From: Rhynchopus sp. YZ270_cl-10
Taxonomy: Eukaryota; Euglenozoa; Diplonemea; Diplonemida; Diplonemidae
Direction: 5' to 3'
Assembly: GCA_964035575.1 (NCBI GenBank)
Contig: OZ037851.1
Span: forward strand, 930,001-994,000
DNA length: 64,000 bases
Position numbers and translations under genes: made by a program. Shown here piece after piece: positions 34,076 through 43,390 of the stretch. Every line of letters starts with the position of its first letter. The stretch's first letter is position 1. Below the pieces are notes generated by a model. The model had not been told where the DNA came from, made no database searches, and saw only the letters and a program-made list of their open reading frames with translations.

Positions 34076-35069
34076 AATAAATAAAAAAAGGAGGGAAATC
34101 AGAAAAGTTGAAAGTACAGCAAACAAAAGAAAAAGAAAAGGGAGGAACCAAATAAGGGACATCCCTTCAAGATTGTGTTTGCCTTTCAAAAAGAAAAAGA
34201 TATTATTTCTTCTCAGGGAGAAACCTACGCGTCTCCTTCTCTTCTTTCAGTCCCTTGATAAAAAAGGAGATAGGGAAATATGGGGGTGATCAACACGATA
34301 AACACACAAATACGGTTTTTTAAAAAAAAAGGGGGAAAAGAAAACTTTTGGAAGACGGATGGGCCTTAATGGGGCGCAACACATTTTTCCAAAAACAAGT
34401 GTTTTCTCGCACACAGTTGACAGTTCATTGGGGCCGACCCGAATATTTCTTTTCTGTACTATCATCCTTTCAAAAAAGAAACGATACACGCCGGACGCAA
34501 ATGAACTAAAAAAGAATGTTAAAAAAAAAAGGTTAAAACAAGAAGGGGGGACAAGAAGGGATTCCTTTTGGTAAAGGTAGTGGGATAGGGGGAGAATCAA
34601 TGGGAAAATTGCCGGTACGGCATTTTCCCCAGATGGATCGCATAGAAAATTTGTAGAATAATTCAACATAATAAACGTATCAGAGAAAAAGGGGGAAAAA
34701 CTCACGCAAAAAAAGACGGGAAAAGAAATGGGTAAAAAAAAAAAGGGATGAGTCAAGAGAGTCAAGAGAAATCTCTAGCCCAATTCCTAAAGAAATCCGA
34801 AGTTTCAGAACTATCGCGAACAGTGAGGACCATTGCTCAAGAAGAAAGGTCGGTGTTGGGAATTGAGGGAGAGTAGTGAGATTCCTTAGGTGGGAGAGAG
34901 GGGGAATAGTAACCAGAATATTTTTTTTTTGAGTAAAGGTTTTAGGCCCAGAATGACCGTTCACCTACAAACAAAAAAAAAACAAAAAAAAAGGTGTGAT
35001 AAATAAAATGTTACTCCGCAAATAATAATAACGAACAACTAAATAAATACGGGGGAGGGAGGGAGGGGA

Positions 35070-35115
35070 GAGAGAGAGAGAGAGAGTGAGTGAGTGAGTG
35101 AGTGAGTGAGTGAGT
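35070..35115. repeat. (GA)n followed by (GAGT)n microsatellite
   Basis: About nine GA units, then about eight GTGA units. Confidence 0.9.
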
Positions 35116-35727
35116 GGATGAGAGAAAGTGAAAAGAAAACCTCAAGATGAGTTCCTTACACAATCTTTTTTTGTAGTTACTGTCGTTTCGTGACTAATAA
35201 AAGTCATGAAATAACTTTTCATATTTGTTTTGTTTTTTTTTGTTTTTTTGATGCTGTTTGCTTTTTGGGGATGTCCCAAAAAAGACAAAGGAGGCAACAA
35301 AAACCCCACCCCCACCCCCAAAACCCCTAAAATAACCCTGCATTGCTGTTTGAAATGGATACTGTTTCGGTTGGTGTTGTTCTTTTTGTTCTGATCGCCT
35401 AAGTAAGAGGGTAGTGAGTATGTTATGAAAGTGGGAGCAGAAGAATCTGGTTGCTAGAGTGGACACCTCTGGTAACATCATCTGTCCTTCCTCTCAAATA
35501 TAAAGGGCCAATCACTTCTTCAGTATTCATCAGACAGGGTTTTATGGTATGTGTAATGACTATTTTGCCTACATTAAATGATATTTCCTTATGAGATTAT
35601 TGCGGTTCAAATATTTTGAAGAAAAAATTCAAAAAAAAAAAAAAGATAAAAATAAGTTACGGTGAAAATCCAATCAGGTTATTGCTGTTCTGGTACTATC
35701 CCGAAAAAAACAGGAGTTAGCTGTTAA

Positions 35728-35912
35728 CCCTTTCCGGACGGAAGGCACTTTTGTGCCACGCAAATGTCTAAAGGTGGTTGTACTATGTATTCACGTCAAT
35801 TTTTTTTTTTTTTCGAGCGACGATCAAAAATATGCATCGGGTCATATTTTACCTTGTGGGAGAGGAAAAACACAGCGTATCACAAAAAAAGGCGGCCTCC
35901 GTCTGGAAAGGG
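35728..35912. mobile_element. piggyBac-type MITE, 185 bp, TTAA target site
   Basis: Ends CCCTTTCCGGACGGA and its complement with one mismatch, flanked by TTAA at 35724-35727 and 35913-35916. It shares the internal word GATCAAAAATATGCATCGG with the larger element at 62152-63155 (near 63070), so both belong to one family. It cannot code. Confidence 0.85.
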
Positions 35913-35916
35913 TTAA

Positions 35917-36450
35917 TACTATATCGCAAGATAGGGAGAAAAAAAAACATGGCGTTTTAAAAAAGATGCAAGCAAAAAACCAAAGAGCAAAAAAAAAAAA
36001 ATAAAAAAGAAAAGCAGAGGAAACAAACGGCAAAGAGAGAAGGGGGGGGGAAGGGGGGAGGGAAGGGGAGGGGAGCGGGGGAAACTAACCAACATATTTC
36101 CTTCTTCCTGTGGTCATTTTTCTTTCCCCAGCTAAGATTCCCCCCTTCCTAATTCCCTTATCCTAAAACCGCGATATCGCCTTTTTTCTTTTTTTCTTTT
36201 CCCTTTCTTTTCTGATGTTGTGCTTGACACCTTTTTAAAAAAAAATGTTTCCCTGGTTTCAAGGGAGGTTATGGCAATCTATAGATGTATTATAGATATA
36301 TCTGTATACGGGCTACAATTCATGTATTGCTTCCTCGTTTATTTCAACTGGAAGTCACGTCAAACTCTTTTTTTTCTTCTTTTTTTTTCCCAATTTTTTC
36401 TTCAAAAAAAACCTAATCAAGGAACGGCAAAATCCGTCACCCCTCCTGAC
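35917..36450. other. Spacer, purine/pyrimidine runs
   Basis: Nothing recognisable; the long plus-strand ORF starting at 36220 is the antisense shadow of the next gene. Confidence 0.6.
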
Positions 36451-37734
36451 CTACATGTAGATGCGCCCAGCGCTGCCTCCCGCTCCCCCCATGCTGGGCG
36501 AAGAGTCGTCACCGTACGGGGCGGAGGAGATAGAAGGCTGCGTGGCCGGGTTTCCTGCCACAGCGTCCTCCGCGAAGGGGGAGCCTGTTGTCGAGAAGGG
36601 GTCGCTGTAGGTCGGGGTGTTGACGCGGTTCGCAGCGAGCGTTGCGCCCATGGTTCCGCCCATGGTGCCTGCAAGGTCACCCGCACCGTACGGCGCGCTC
36701 TTGTACTCGTCGGCACCCTCCAAGTCTGGGAGTGGGCCCTCCTCCGGGTCGAAGGGAAGCGGTGCCGCAGCACGCTCGCTCCACTTCTTGTCCAGGCGCT
36801 TCTGTCTCTTGGTGTCACCATAAGTGAAGGTGTAGAACAGATAAATGGTCAAGGTGATCAGGACCAGAAGACCAATCACCATCGCCGCCTTCTCAGAGTC
36901 GGTCAGCTCACGGTAGCCGCTGGAAGGGTCAACCGCGCTGTAGCCTGCTCCCCGTTGCTGTGCCTCGGCAGCGTCCTGGATGCAGTCGTGCTTCTCAATG
37001 CCGTCGACCATCTCGACGGTCCTGGAGTACCCACCGTAGCAGCTCATGATGTAGCAGACGTCGTTCTGCGCAACGTAGGAGTCCTTGGAGAAGGCGTGGC
37101 ACTGCGCGGTCTCGACCTCGAGGTCCTCCTGCGACGCAAGGGGCTTCACGTAGATCTCAAGGATGCCTCCGCCGTATTCGTAGCCGGTCGCCTCCTTCGA
37201 CGTCTCCGCAAGCTGGGGGATCGCGTCCGCAACGCTGTTCATCTTGTCAATGAGCTCGGTAGGGTTCAGCTTCATCTGCGCAAGCGTGAGGACGGACCCG
37301 CAGAAGTGCTTGTACTCATCCATGACGTCCTCGTTCTCTTCCTTGATGAGGGCGTTGTAGGGTGCCTTCAGTGCTGTGAAGACGTCGGTGTCCTCGGTGG
37401 CCTTCTCGCAGGCGCCCTTGGAGTAGTAGGTGGCGGCAGAGACACGCACCTTGTTGTAGTGAGCGGGGTTGCAGAGGGGGGCCACGAAGTCGGTCGACCC
37501 GCAGATGCATTCATGGGTGTCCAGGTTGCATGTGGCGAACCTGTCCTTGAAGTACCTGCAGTGCTGGTCGTGGGTGCAGTACAGCACGATGGCGCCAATC
37601 TCTTCGTCCTTGGGTGCAAGGTCAAGGGCTTCGAGGGACGCAGCCGCACGGTCCTCGTCATTCAGTGCGGTGGCGGAAACGGAAAGAAGCAAAAACACGA
37701 AGATAGTGTACAGAGGCCTAGCCGTGTGGCCCAT
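36451..37734 (-). CDS. Type I membrane protein with EGF-like domain
   Basis: The ATG at 37734 (context CCACCATGG) gives 427 residues; the longer ORF lacks any signal in its extra part. Residues 1-22 are a signal peptide (LYTIFVFLLLSVSATA). Cysteines 53, 59, 69, 76, 78 and 88 have EGF spacing with CICGS. Six more cysteines, from 109 to 251, are spread over a second extracellular region. Residues 284-303 are one transmembrane helix (MVIGLLVLITLTIYLF), followed by a basic stop-transfer RQKRLDKK. The 120-residue tail is Pro/Gly/Ser-rich and carries DPF (378-380), a motif that in other eukaryotes binds the clathrin adaptor AP2. A surface receptor or cargo receptor is plausible; ligand unknown. Confidence 0.85.
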   Translation of the reverse strand: MGHTARPLYTIFVFLLLSVSATALNDEDRAAASLEALDLAPKDEEIGAIVLYCTHDQHCRYFKDRFATCNLDTHECICGSTDFVAPLCNPAHYNKVRVSAATYYSKGACEKATEDTDVFTALKAPYNALIKEENEDVMDEYKHFCGSVLTLAQMKLNPTELIDKMNSVADAIPQLAETSKEATGYEYGGGILEIYVKPLASQEDLEVETAQCHAFSKDSYVAQNDVCYIMSCYGGYSRTVEMVDGIEKHDCIQDAAEAQQRGAGYSAVDPSSGYRELTDSEKAAMVIGLLVLITLTIYLFYTFTYGDTKRQKRLDKKWSERAAAPLPFDPEEGPLPDLEGADEYKSAPYGAGDLAGTMGGTMGATLAANRVNTPTYSDPFSTTGSPFAEDAVAGNPATQPSISSAPYGDDSSPSMGGAGGSAGRIYM

Positions 37735-38122
37735 GGTGGACCGCGGCAAGGCAACCTCTGCAGAGGCCCTACCAAAGCGTGTGTTTTGCTGTTGTGGGGC
37801 GTCTCTGCATACCTGTCCTATCGTTGTGCTTTGTGAATATGTTTTGGTATAGTTTGTGTAGGTTCGGTTTTTTTTTACTTTTTTTCCTGTAGTGAAAGTG
37901 TAGAAGGAAGGAGAGGGGAGGGGCTGAACAATAATGAGAAAAGATATGACAGTTCTTTTTAATCTATACATTTTGTTTTGGTATCGACAATCATTGCCAC
38001 AGAGAGAACAATTTTCTGAGGATGTGGTAACAGGCACAAAGTAAAGACCAATGGGAAAACTCTGAGCCCCTTTCTTTCCAACGCTCACAACCACAGCAAA
38101 AAAATCGGGGGTTTTTCTTTTA

Positions 38123-38734
38123 CTAAGCCCTGGTTTCACAGAGCAGAAAAAACACATCATTCCTCTGATCCTGAGTGAACACTGCAACAGGCGCAGTACC
38201 CACCGCCTCTGCGGGCACCCATTCCTTCTTGGCCGTGAGAACCACCTCTTTGTTTTCGACATTATAGAACTGCACAAACACCTCACGCACACCCCCTCTC
38301 GTACGCCGTTCTAGCACCTTCCCGATGTGCGTCCCTTCCTCCGTTGTGATATAAAAATTGTTAAAGACGTTTTTGAAGCATTCTGGCAGTTCCAACTCAC
38401 GCTTCCGTTTCCTTCCTTGCTTTGGGGGGGTGAGGGTAGGGGTAGCAGATACCCCTGCAACGCTGTCTGGCTGTGTTTCCTCTGTTGGGGGAACGGCTGG
38501 TTTTGCGAAGAGGGGGGCCGGAGTCGAAGGAGACGGTGTTTCTACCTCGCACATTGGTGTCTGCGGGACAAGCACCTCGTTGGTGAATGCACCAGAGGCA
38601 AGACTGTTTGGTGCCAGAACCTTCGCCTTTGGAAGCTGCTGCGACTGCGATTGTTCGTACATCATCGCATCACCTCCTTGCGTCTCCGCATTTCCAAAAG
38701 GTGTCTGCGGGGAAGCCTTGCACAACAGATTCAT
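38123..38734 (-). CDS. Basic 203-aa protein, possible nuclear Tudor-like
   Basis: The ATG at 38734 (MNLLCKASPQ) was chosen because a CT-rich tract and CCAG lie just 8 nt upstream; the longer ORF is homopolymer-derived Lys and Phe. Residues 1-100 are Pro/Thr/Gln-rich and likely disordered. GRKRKREL is a nuclear-localisation-like cluster. The C-terminal 90 residues are folded in appearance, with alternating strands (GTHIGKVLERRTRGG, REVFVQFYNVENKEVVL, KKEWVPAEAV) that recall a small beta-barrel such as Tudor. That resemblance is by eye only. Confidence 0.7.
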   Translation of the reverse strand: MNLLCKASPQTPFGNAETQGGDAMMYEQSQSQQLPKAKVLAPNSLASGAFTNEVLVPQTPMCEVETPSPSTPAPLFAKPAVPPTEETQPDSVAGVSATPTLTPPKQGRKRKRELELPECFKNVFNNFYITTEEGTHIGKVLERRTRGGVREVFVQFYNVENKEVVLTAKKEWVPAEAVGTAPVAVFTQDQRNDVFFLLCETRA

Positions 38735-39317
38735 CGTGTATTCTGGAGGGAGAAATGAAGAAGGGAGATGAGGTGGAGTGTCAAACTGTAAAGGGGAAAA
38801 GAGGATGGGGGAAAATGAAGGAAGAAGAAGAAGAAAAAATCCGTTGTTAGGAGTTAAAGTGATTCGTCTCTTCACCCCCCTATGGTGGAAAAAAACTGAG
38901 CAGTTAGAACAGGGTACGGAGGGGAAAGAGGGAGAGAGCAAATGATACTTAAAAGATGCATGGACGATGCTGGGGGCGTAAAGGAAAGGTGGGTTTTCAC
39001 AAAGTAAACAATCACAAAAGACTCTTGATTTTTTTTTTTTTTTTTTTTTTTTTGATTTTTTTTTAGGTGGAGAGATGAGATTGGCCCCGCATAACATCTG
39101 CACTCCACAGCTCCTGACAAAGCATCATCGGTTCTCTCATAAACACTCAAATCACAAAGGTGACCCCATGCTCCCCCCTCCCCCCCACTCCCAACTAAAC
39201 GGACACAGAAAAATGCAGGGGAAACAAGGGGGTCATCTGGCTATTATAACGAACCATGTTTGAGAAATCATGCCAGAATGAAGACGGGCTGGTTCAAAAA
39301 CGATACTCACTATATAA

Positions 39318-39480
39318 GCATACAATGCAGCGAGGCCGAACAAGCCTCGCTAAGGCCTGATACAGGCGCGGCCGAGGGGGCTAATAATACTCAGGCATGG
39401 CTCAGTATTACTCCTCAGCAACAGATAGATTTTCCAGACATGCCTATTTTTGGACGTAGCCGGCCTCGTTGCATTGTATG
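39318..39480. mobile_element. Small terminal-inverted-repeat element (MITE), about 160 bp
   Basis: Left arm CATACAATGCAGCGAGGCCG and right arm CGGCCTCGTTGCATTGTATG are inverted copies with one mismatch, flanked by TATAA on both sides. A second hairpin (AATACTCAGG against CTCAGTATT) lies inside. The superfamily is not clear. Confidence 0.7.
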
Positions 39481-39672
39481 TATAAAAGAAAAAATATAAA
39501 AAATCGTTGGTTGGGATAGAGGGAAAAAAAAGCAGTGTTTGTCCGCTATTGGATTGAACGCCCGGGGGGGGTAGGGGTGGGGGTGGGGGGGAGGGTACCA
39601 AAGACTTCTCAAAGCAGCTTCTGAAAGAAACGAAGCTTTCGTTGAGAATTCAGGGAGGAGATAAAAAAAAAA

Positions 39673-39709
39673 ATATAAGATGAAAGCCTCTCTTTGTGCT
39701 GAGTCACCT
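39673..39709 (-). promoter_or_regulatory. Motif A variant with acceptor-like tract
   Basis: Minus strand GGTGACTCAGCACAAAGAGAGG, CTTTCATCTTATA, a T run, and further on CGTTTCTTTCAG. Confidence 0.45.
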
Positions 39710-40371
39710 TTAAACAAGATCGGGTCTTTTGTTTGTGCGCTCAAAGTCGGGAAAACAAAAAGGTGAAAAATTTGTGCTAAACTGAAGTACGGTTGTTGTG
39801 GTTAATTGAGTACTCAAAAAGAAACAAGCGAGCTTCTGTCTTTTTCAATCCGGTTTGTTTGCCCTGCAGCGCTGCCTCCAATCTTTTTTAGAATTGACAA
39901 CAAGTTGTTTTATCAAAAAAAATGCAGTTTTGGACAATGTTCGGCTCTAGAACTATACCTGCTTTCAAACATACACACACCCCGAGCGTGGAGTGTGTCC
40001 CGAACCTCTCTCTTGAAGAGATAAAGTCACAGTTTTTCGATGATGTGTATCCGTAGTACCCATCTATGAAAAAAGGTGAAGTCCCCCCTCCCGGGCCCCT
40101 CTCCCCTAAATGGAAAACATATCCTTCATTTAATGAGCGCATACAATGACATCAAAATTTTGTTTGATCATAGACTACTATCACTAGATAGCAACCACGG
40201 TTTTTTTCTTCACAGGATCTTTAAAAGAGAGCAAATAGAAGGAGTACGCTTTGCAGTAGGAGGTGTCATCATTCATTAATGAGTGCATACAATGACATCA
40301 AAAGAGAAAAAAAAACACGATGGGAAATGGTTCGCTCTAGGAACTAAAGAGGGGTTCAACCTACTATCTCG

Positions 40372-40403
40372 GTGGACCTATTATACCGGTATAATAGGTC
40401 CAC
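40372..40403. repeat. Perfect 32-bp palindrome
   Basis: GTGGACCTATTATACC followed directly by its exact reverse complement, no spacer. Part of one arm recurs near 40545. Confidence 0.9.
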
Positions 40404-40703
40404 GTTTTTTTTTTTTGGAGTTAAACCTTTCAAAATATCTAAAATATTTCGGGGGGGACATGGTGGTGGGATAGTGGGATAATAGCTCCAATCCAATAAC
40501 TGTAAATCTTTCCCAAAAAAAATCTCAAAAAGTAGGCCAAAATAATAGGTCCATTACCCCCTAAGATTCCCCCCCCCCCCCCCCCCCTTTACCCACATTT
40601 GATTTCAAATACACACTAGAAACGTTGAAAGATAGTCGTTACGGACACACCTTCATTGCAACACCACAAAAACCTTCAGAATAGTATTTAAAAAAATAAA
40701 AAA

Positions 40704-40733
40704 ATAAGATGGACCGTCCAGGGCTAAGCCACC
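40704..40733 (-). promoter_or_regulatory. Motif A relative
   Basis: Minus strand GGTGGCTTAGCCCTGG, GGTCCATCTTATT, T run. Weak hairpin. Confidence 0.35.
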
Positions 40734-40976
40734 TTACAGAAAACTAAGTTGAATGTGCGTATTGTGTGCACAGAACTTAAAGCTTCATGTTTTGGGCGAG
40801 GGCATTTGGTTGTACCCTCTCACTTAAATGGGAACGTATAGGCCCACTGCATAGGAGTGTAGACCCCCTTCTATGGATTGGAGAGGGGATTTATAGCGTT
40901 CGCTATAGTCATACACTATCGTCACATTGCATGCAAACCATGAAAAAACCTTTTAAAAAAAATGAGAAAGAAAAGG

Positions 40977-41013
40977 TTATAAAATGAACCCGATCCTTTC
41001 GTGCTTGGTCACC
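40977..41013 (-). promoter_or_regulatory. Motif A copy paired with motif B
   Basis: Minus strand GGTGACCAAGCACGAAAGG, GGTTCATTTTATAACC, then CTTTTCTTTCTC. Lies about 440 bp downstream of the FYVE gene. Confidence 0.5.
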
Positions 41014-41024
41014 TCATCAAAAAA

Positions 41025-41069
41025 AGTTGAAACGTGCTAAAATGCATCTCATGCAAAGTGGGACGTGAG
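41025..41069 (-). promoter_or_regulatory. Motif B variant
   Basis: Minus strand CTCACGTCCCACTTTGC, then AGCACGTTTCAACTT; nearly the same as the copy at 5006-5060. Confidence 0.5.
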
Positions 41070-41450
41070 TTTTCCGTACCATAAGAGAACGGAGGCGATT
41101 CACAACCGCTCGGTGAATCACGCAACCTCTTTATACCCCGTAAGAGAACGGGGAAAAAATAACAAAAAAAAAAAAAATACTGAGGATCAGAAGAGACAAA
41201 AAAAAAACATCTTAGCAACTCACACCGCATGATATGCTTCTTCTTTATCTACAAAAATAACGTTTTTTTTTACCCCCACATTACCCCAAATACCCCCCTT
41301 TCCCCCCACATCCCTACCTGAACGGACCTTAACATATCCCAATAATGGTTCCCTCTTGGAGGGTGTATCCCCTCGGGGTTTATCTCCTAATTTGGCGAAG
41401 TTGAAACGGTTGTGTTGAGAGGGTTGTAGTGTAGGTGTCATTTGGTAGGC

Positions 41451-41741
41451 TTATTGTTTTGAAGGTGCGGCGGCGGCAGCTCTGGTTAGTTTGTCGTGGC
41501 AGGTGTGGCAGACGCGGACAGGGTCTTTGTATCCCATAGCGGAGATGGCGATCTTTTGTTTTGAGTGTTCATGGCAAAAGACGTATCCGCATGACCGGCA
41601 GTGGTGCTTGCGCACAGTGAAACCAAACTTTATCCCACACCCTGCCTCCCCGCACTGCGCCCACACACGATCCTCTTGCCATACAGGACGTTTTTCCTCA
41701 TACACCGCTGCCAACTCTGGCTCCATCAATGGTGCAGCCAT
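41451..41741 (-). CDS. Single-domain FYVE zinc-finger protein
   Basis: 96 residues from the ATG at 41741; almost the whole protein is one FYVE finger. It shows the WxxD (W21, D24), the RKHHCR basic patch (44-49) and RVC (76-78) that bind phosphatidylinositol 3-phosphate on endosomes. Two zinc ligands are unusual: the first pair is spaced C30-x4-C35 instead of CxxC, and the usual sixth Cys appears to be His59 (FCHEHS). The tail is Ala-rich. Such a small protein has no effector domain and may act as a membrane-tethered adaptor or competitor. Upstream exons in 41742-43390 cannot be excluded. Confidence 0.85.
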   Translation of the reverse strand: MAAPLMEPELAAVYEEKRPVWQEDRVWAQCGEAGCGIKFGFTVRKHHCRSCGYVFCHEHSKQKIAISAMGYKDPVRVCHTCHDKLTRAAAAAPSKQ

Positions 41742-42177
41742 ACCTCAAATCGCTTTCAATGCCAAAAAAACACCTCACACAGTTCCCCCCCACGGAACTC
41801 CTGATAAAGGGATGAATGAATTGTACGGAGGGGGGGGGGAGATTATTTGGGTGATAAAGTGAAGTGTGATATCGAAAGGGGGAATGGGGTAGTATCTGAG
41901 TGTGAAGAAGCACGGTAAAAACCCTCTGGAGGGGAATAAAGGAAATATGTATAAAACCCGCAAATTTTGCGGTCTTGGATGCAGGGTGGCATCTGTCAAA
42001 AGGTAGAGTGCAAACTGTTTTTGACTGTTGAACTATTGAGTAGTTGAGTGGGGTTATCTGGTTGTGAAAGGATTTGAAGTAAAAACATCTTTTTTTTTAT
42101 TGTGAGGTTGGGGAGGGGGTATGGTGCAACTAAAACAAAGATAAAACAAAATAAAACAAAAACGGAAGAAGGGGGAA

Positions 42178-42215
42178 TTGTAAGAACCTAAACCTCGCAT
42201 GTTTACTTAATCACC
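42178..42215 (-). promoter_or_regulatory. Motif A copy with acceptor-like tract
   Basis: Minus strand GGTGATTAAGTAAAC, GCGAGGTTTAGG, TTCTTACAATTCCCCC, then T-rich sequence ending TTTGTTTTAG. Confidence 0.5.
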
Positions 42216-42367
42216 AAAAAAGAGGGGACAATAACAACAACCCAACCTCATTAGAGCAGAGGAGACAAAAATGAACAAAAACTTGGTAGGGTGAGATGAC
42301 TGCGCAAAATGTGAGCTGCACTTTCTCTCGATGAAGGGAAACGAAAAAGAAGTAAAAAGAAGAAAAA

Positions 42368-42407
42368 GTGAAGTTCATAGTGCAAACGCCTCTGGGACGT
42401 AGTCACT
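42368..42407 (-). promoter_or_regulatory. Motif B copy
   Basis: Minus strand AGTGACTACGTCCC, AGAGGCGTTTGCAC, TATGAACTTCAC. Confidence 0.5.
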
Positions 42408-43390
42408 GATAAAAAAAGGGAAATGGAATAAAAAGAAGGAGTTTTCTTCAAAAAAGAAGAAGGGAAAAAAATAGCTGCATGATGGCCCATTGATGGGTCA
42501 GAACGGAATTGACCCCTTTTTTGTTTTGCTTTATTTTCTTTCTTTTCGTATAAAACAACAACAGAACACACACACACTCTCTCTCCGGGTAATGTTCGCT
42601 CTTAGGAACTACCCACACCTTAGTGGGGCTGTACTCCGTTCAGGCGTTGCCCACTCTAAATCCGTTATCAAACGCACACACCTTTCCCATGCTCCCTCTC
42701 TGTTCTGTTAGCTGATAAGCTACAAGACAGTAGAGGATTTGTATTGCACGCACAAGAAGACAGCATGTTACCCAGGTCATCCACAGTCACCTTTGTATAA
42801 ACCAAAAACGGGGTGCAAGATATTTCTCTTCTAGCTTATTGAAAAAAAAGTGATTTTTACTTTTGTTCATTTGAAATATTTCTCCGTTGTTTTTTTTTTA
42901 GCTTTTCATTTACCCTCGAATCATACTCTGTTAGGGTAACAGCCGAGCTTCGTATCGAACAATAGAGATAAAAAAGCAGTGACCCTCGAAAAAATACACA
43001 GTGACAAAGTGGGGAAATTTTTCTCGCTCTTCGAACTAACAACATAAACTGACTGGGGGGACAGTGGAGACTTCAGATATCTCTCTTTCTTTCCCACACC
43101 TATTTCCTTTAAATTTTTATTGCAATTGGTGATAATTTTTCGCACTCCACTCTGTATCCCTCCTAATTTGTGTAGAAAAAAAATTCACCTATACAACACT
43201 GTTCTTAGCAAAAATCCGGGGGGGGATGGGGGAATTTCGCACTCAAAGCCCAGAAAATCCTCTGCTGGAAAGCAGGGGCCTTTCCTATATGTTCCTTTTT
43301 TCTTTATTACTTTTTTTGTAAGCCTTTCTCTGGTTCTTCACTTTTTCTTTACAGCGATTTATCGGGGTAGGGTGTTTCGCGGGGGACAGA

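Larger units (their letters stand above)
33381..35723. other. Gene-poor spacer
   Basis: No gene supported. Holds two motif A copies and a microsatellite. A minus-strand ORF near 34350-34520 has some ordinary-looking residues but no recognisable domain or splice context. Confidence 0.45.
38735..41450. other. Spacer with MITE, palindrome and motif copies
   Basis: No gene supported. Holds a terminal-inverted-repeat element (39320-39480), a perfect 32-bp palindrome (40372-40403), three motif A copies, one motif B copy and a 19-base C run at 40569-40587. Confidence 0.5.
41742..43390. other. Spacer between FYVE gene and the disordered-protein gene
   Basis: No coding character. Holds motif A (42178-42215) and motif B (42368-42407) copies. 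Confidence 0.5.

Noticed and set aside
36220-37836. A 538-codon plus-strand ORF
   Set aside because: It is the antisense shadow of the EGF-type membrane protein gene; only the minus-strand reading has signal peptide, EGF cysteines and a membrane helix.
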